Below are positions 62,441-64,000 of a DNA stretch of 64,000 nt, piece after piece. The translations under genes were made by a program, and so were the position numbers. The stretch is from Cocos nucifera (lineage: Eukaryota; Streptophyta; Magnoliopsida; Arecales; Arecaceae), in the NCBI GenBank assembly GCA_006176705.1, contig QRFJ01000295.1, positions 1,093,001-1,157,000 on the forward strand. Direction: 5' to 3'. Numbering within the stretch: the stretch's first letter is position 1; each line of letters begins with the position of its first letter. The notes beneath the pieces were generated by a model, which saw only the letters and a list, made by a program, of their open reading frames with translations, had not been told where the DNA came from and ran no database searches.

Positions 62441-64000
62441 AGCTTGTCTACCTAGCTCTATCTGTGCTCATGATGGCAATGTAACAAAATGTTGGAGACT
62501 TGTAGTTTTATAGGACTAATGTGTTTTGATTCATCCACTTTAAGAGCGATTATCGTTTCCCATATTAATCCCCATTCCACCATGCCCTCGGTTCCTCACC
62601 TGTATTCATGGTCACCAGCTCAATTCATTATTCTCCCTCCCAACGCTTGACCAGAAATTAAGAAGATTGCAGGCAACCATATACAGAGGATGGCTTATCG
62701 AACAGCAACTGCTATGTGAGGTTCATCTTATTGGCTTACAATTCACAGATCCTACTTTCTGCCTAACAAGGCCTTCCACAATTTAAACATATGAATCAAA
62801 AAAATAAGTCCAGCCTAGATTATAGATAATCCAAAAAGATCCATAAATGGCCAAAGAAATACCAAGGTAGCTTACCCAACGAACCAACCAATGAACAAGC
62901 CTTACATGACAAGAGATGAAAAATGAATGAGCTGCACGCTAGGAGACCCTTAGACCCAGAAGGGTTCTAGAGGTCTGAGGCAAAAGAACCAATTGCTTGG
63001 TCGCTTGGTGTAAGCTCCAAATGCAATTAATAGGGTTTTATAAGTTAAAAAGCTGCATATACTTGATTGATGTGACAAAAAAAAAATGTGGCAAGTTGAT
63101 CCATAATCAGGCCACACCAACTAACCACTAGAGATATCCAAATGTAAATATTCTGTTGTAATTTTATGCCAGAACTAAGAAATAAACATCCTGTAGCACA
63201 AAAAATTCTCAGTCTAGCACTTCTTCCATATCTATTGTTTTCATGGTCTCCTCTACAATTTTCCAATCTACCTCTAGCCTTGGTAGCTCGTAGCATGTTA
63301 ACCATACAGATCCTGTTTCTTTAATGAAATCAACCTATAAAATGACCAACCAGTATATGAATCTCAGTTATTGATTGACACTTGTAATAAATCAACTTTG
63401 TTGAGAGTACTGCCAGGTACATACATTCATTCACAATTAAGTGTTACTGTCAATGCGCACCAAGAGCACGAAAAGGGAATGCCTGGTCTGCCAGCTGATG
63501 CTATCAGCTTAGGACTATAGCACTTCATCTTCACCTAAAGAACATATAAAATAGCAAAAAGATCTAACAGTCCCCAACAACGGAAAATTCCAAACACGGC
63601 CATGCATAGCACTTGAGGCAGCAAGCATGCATCAAAGACGCATTAGTAATGATGATTATCACCAGATATATTAGTAAGAATGCCCATCACCAAATCTTCT
63701 CTTGTTAAAGCTTCCAAATTGATGTTTTGATGTCTTAATTATAGGACTTGATAGAAACATTGAGAAGTTATTAGACGGAATTTTAGACCACACATTCAAA
63801 CAGAGGTTTTGCTGGTGACAGGACCCAGACCCAGCAACAGTTGTCATCAAAAAGAACATGCATCCAATATTCCACAAAAGAATCTCCACACTGTGTAACC
63901 AAACATAAACAAATTATACACATTCAAACAACAAAACCTGTTGTTGAAAGCATTATTGGAACATGTACCAGCCATACATTAATTTATATAGCAAACAATA
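62441..64000. other. Right end of window, no gene recognised
   Basis: AT-rich with short open frames only. None matches a family I know. Confidence 0.6.

Overview
The window is plant nuclear DNA, almost certainly monocot. It has split genes with GT-AG introns, AT-rich introns, GC-rich first exons, Copia and Gypsy-type LTR retrotransposons, LINE fragments and a Tourist-like MITE. A palm such as oil palm or date palm is my best guess, but that is inference from repeat style and is untested.

Layout. (1) 1-2465: the 5' end of a minus-strand gag-type LTR element (element 1) with a 108-bp repeat array and a 403-bp near-pure poly-T block. (2) 4823-15476, plus: the last ten exons of a WD40/bromodomain protein (BRWD/PHIP type), 1,214 residues in the window. 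(3) 15818-17858: a LINE fragment fused to a Copia fragment, bracketed by 70-bp direct copies of host sequence. (4) 19665-33856, minus: a complete four-exon gene for RNA polymerase subunit RPB9 (114 residues). Its third intron is about 11.8 kb and holds a three-level nest: LINE, then Copia (20303-30209), then element 2 (21421-25346), the LTR insertions with clean 5-bp target duplications. (5) 34670-46880: a tandem duplication of a fasciclin-like arabinogalactan gene. Copy 1 is intact, and the DNA beside it was later invaded by element 3 (36071-42861) and a MITE (42906-43620). Copy 2 carries two stop codons and has both sites empty, which proves the insertion boundaries. (6) 46909-49310, minus: remains of an OEP16-2-type envelope channel gene with two homopolymer frameshifts and a cluster of three CACGTG boxes upstream. 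(7) 51205-58027, minus: a complete seven-exon argininosuccinate lyase gene (525 residues). (8) 61387-62440, plus: a damaged universal stress protein gene. The last 1.5 kb shows nothing recognisable.

The genes do not form an operon or pathway. They cover transcription (RPB9), chromatin reading (BRWD-like), arginine synthesis (ASL), cell wall (FLA) and plastid envelope (OEP16). The main interest lies in the nested insertions, in the non-autonomous LTR family (three copies, each with internal tandem arrays), and in homopolymer anomalies that could be mutation or assembly error.
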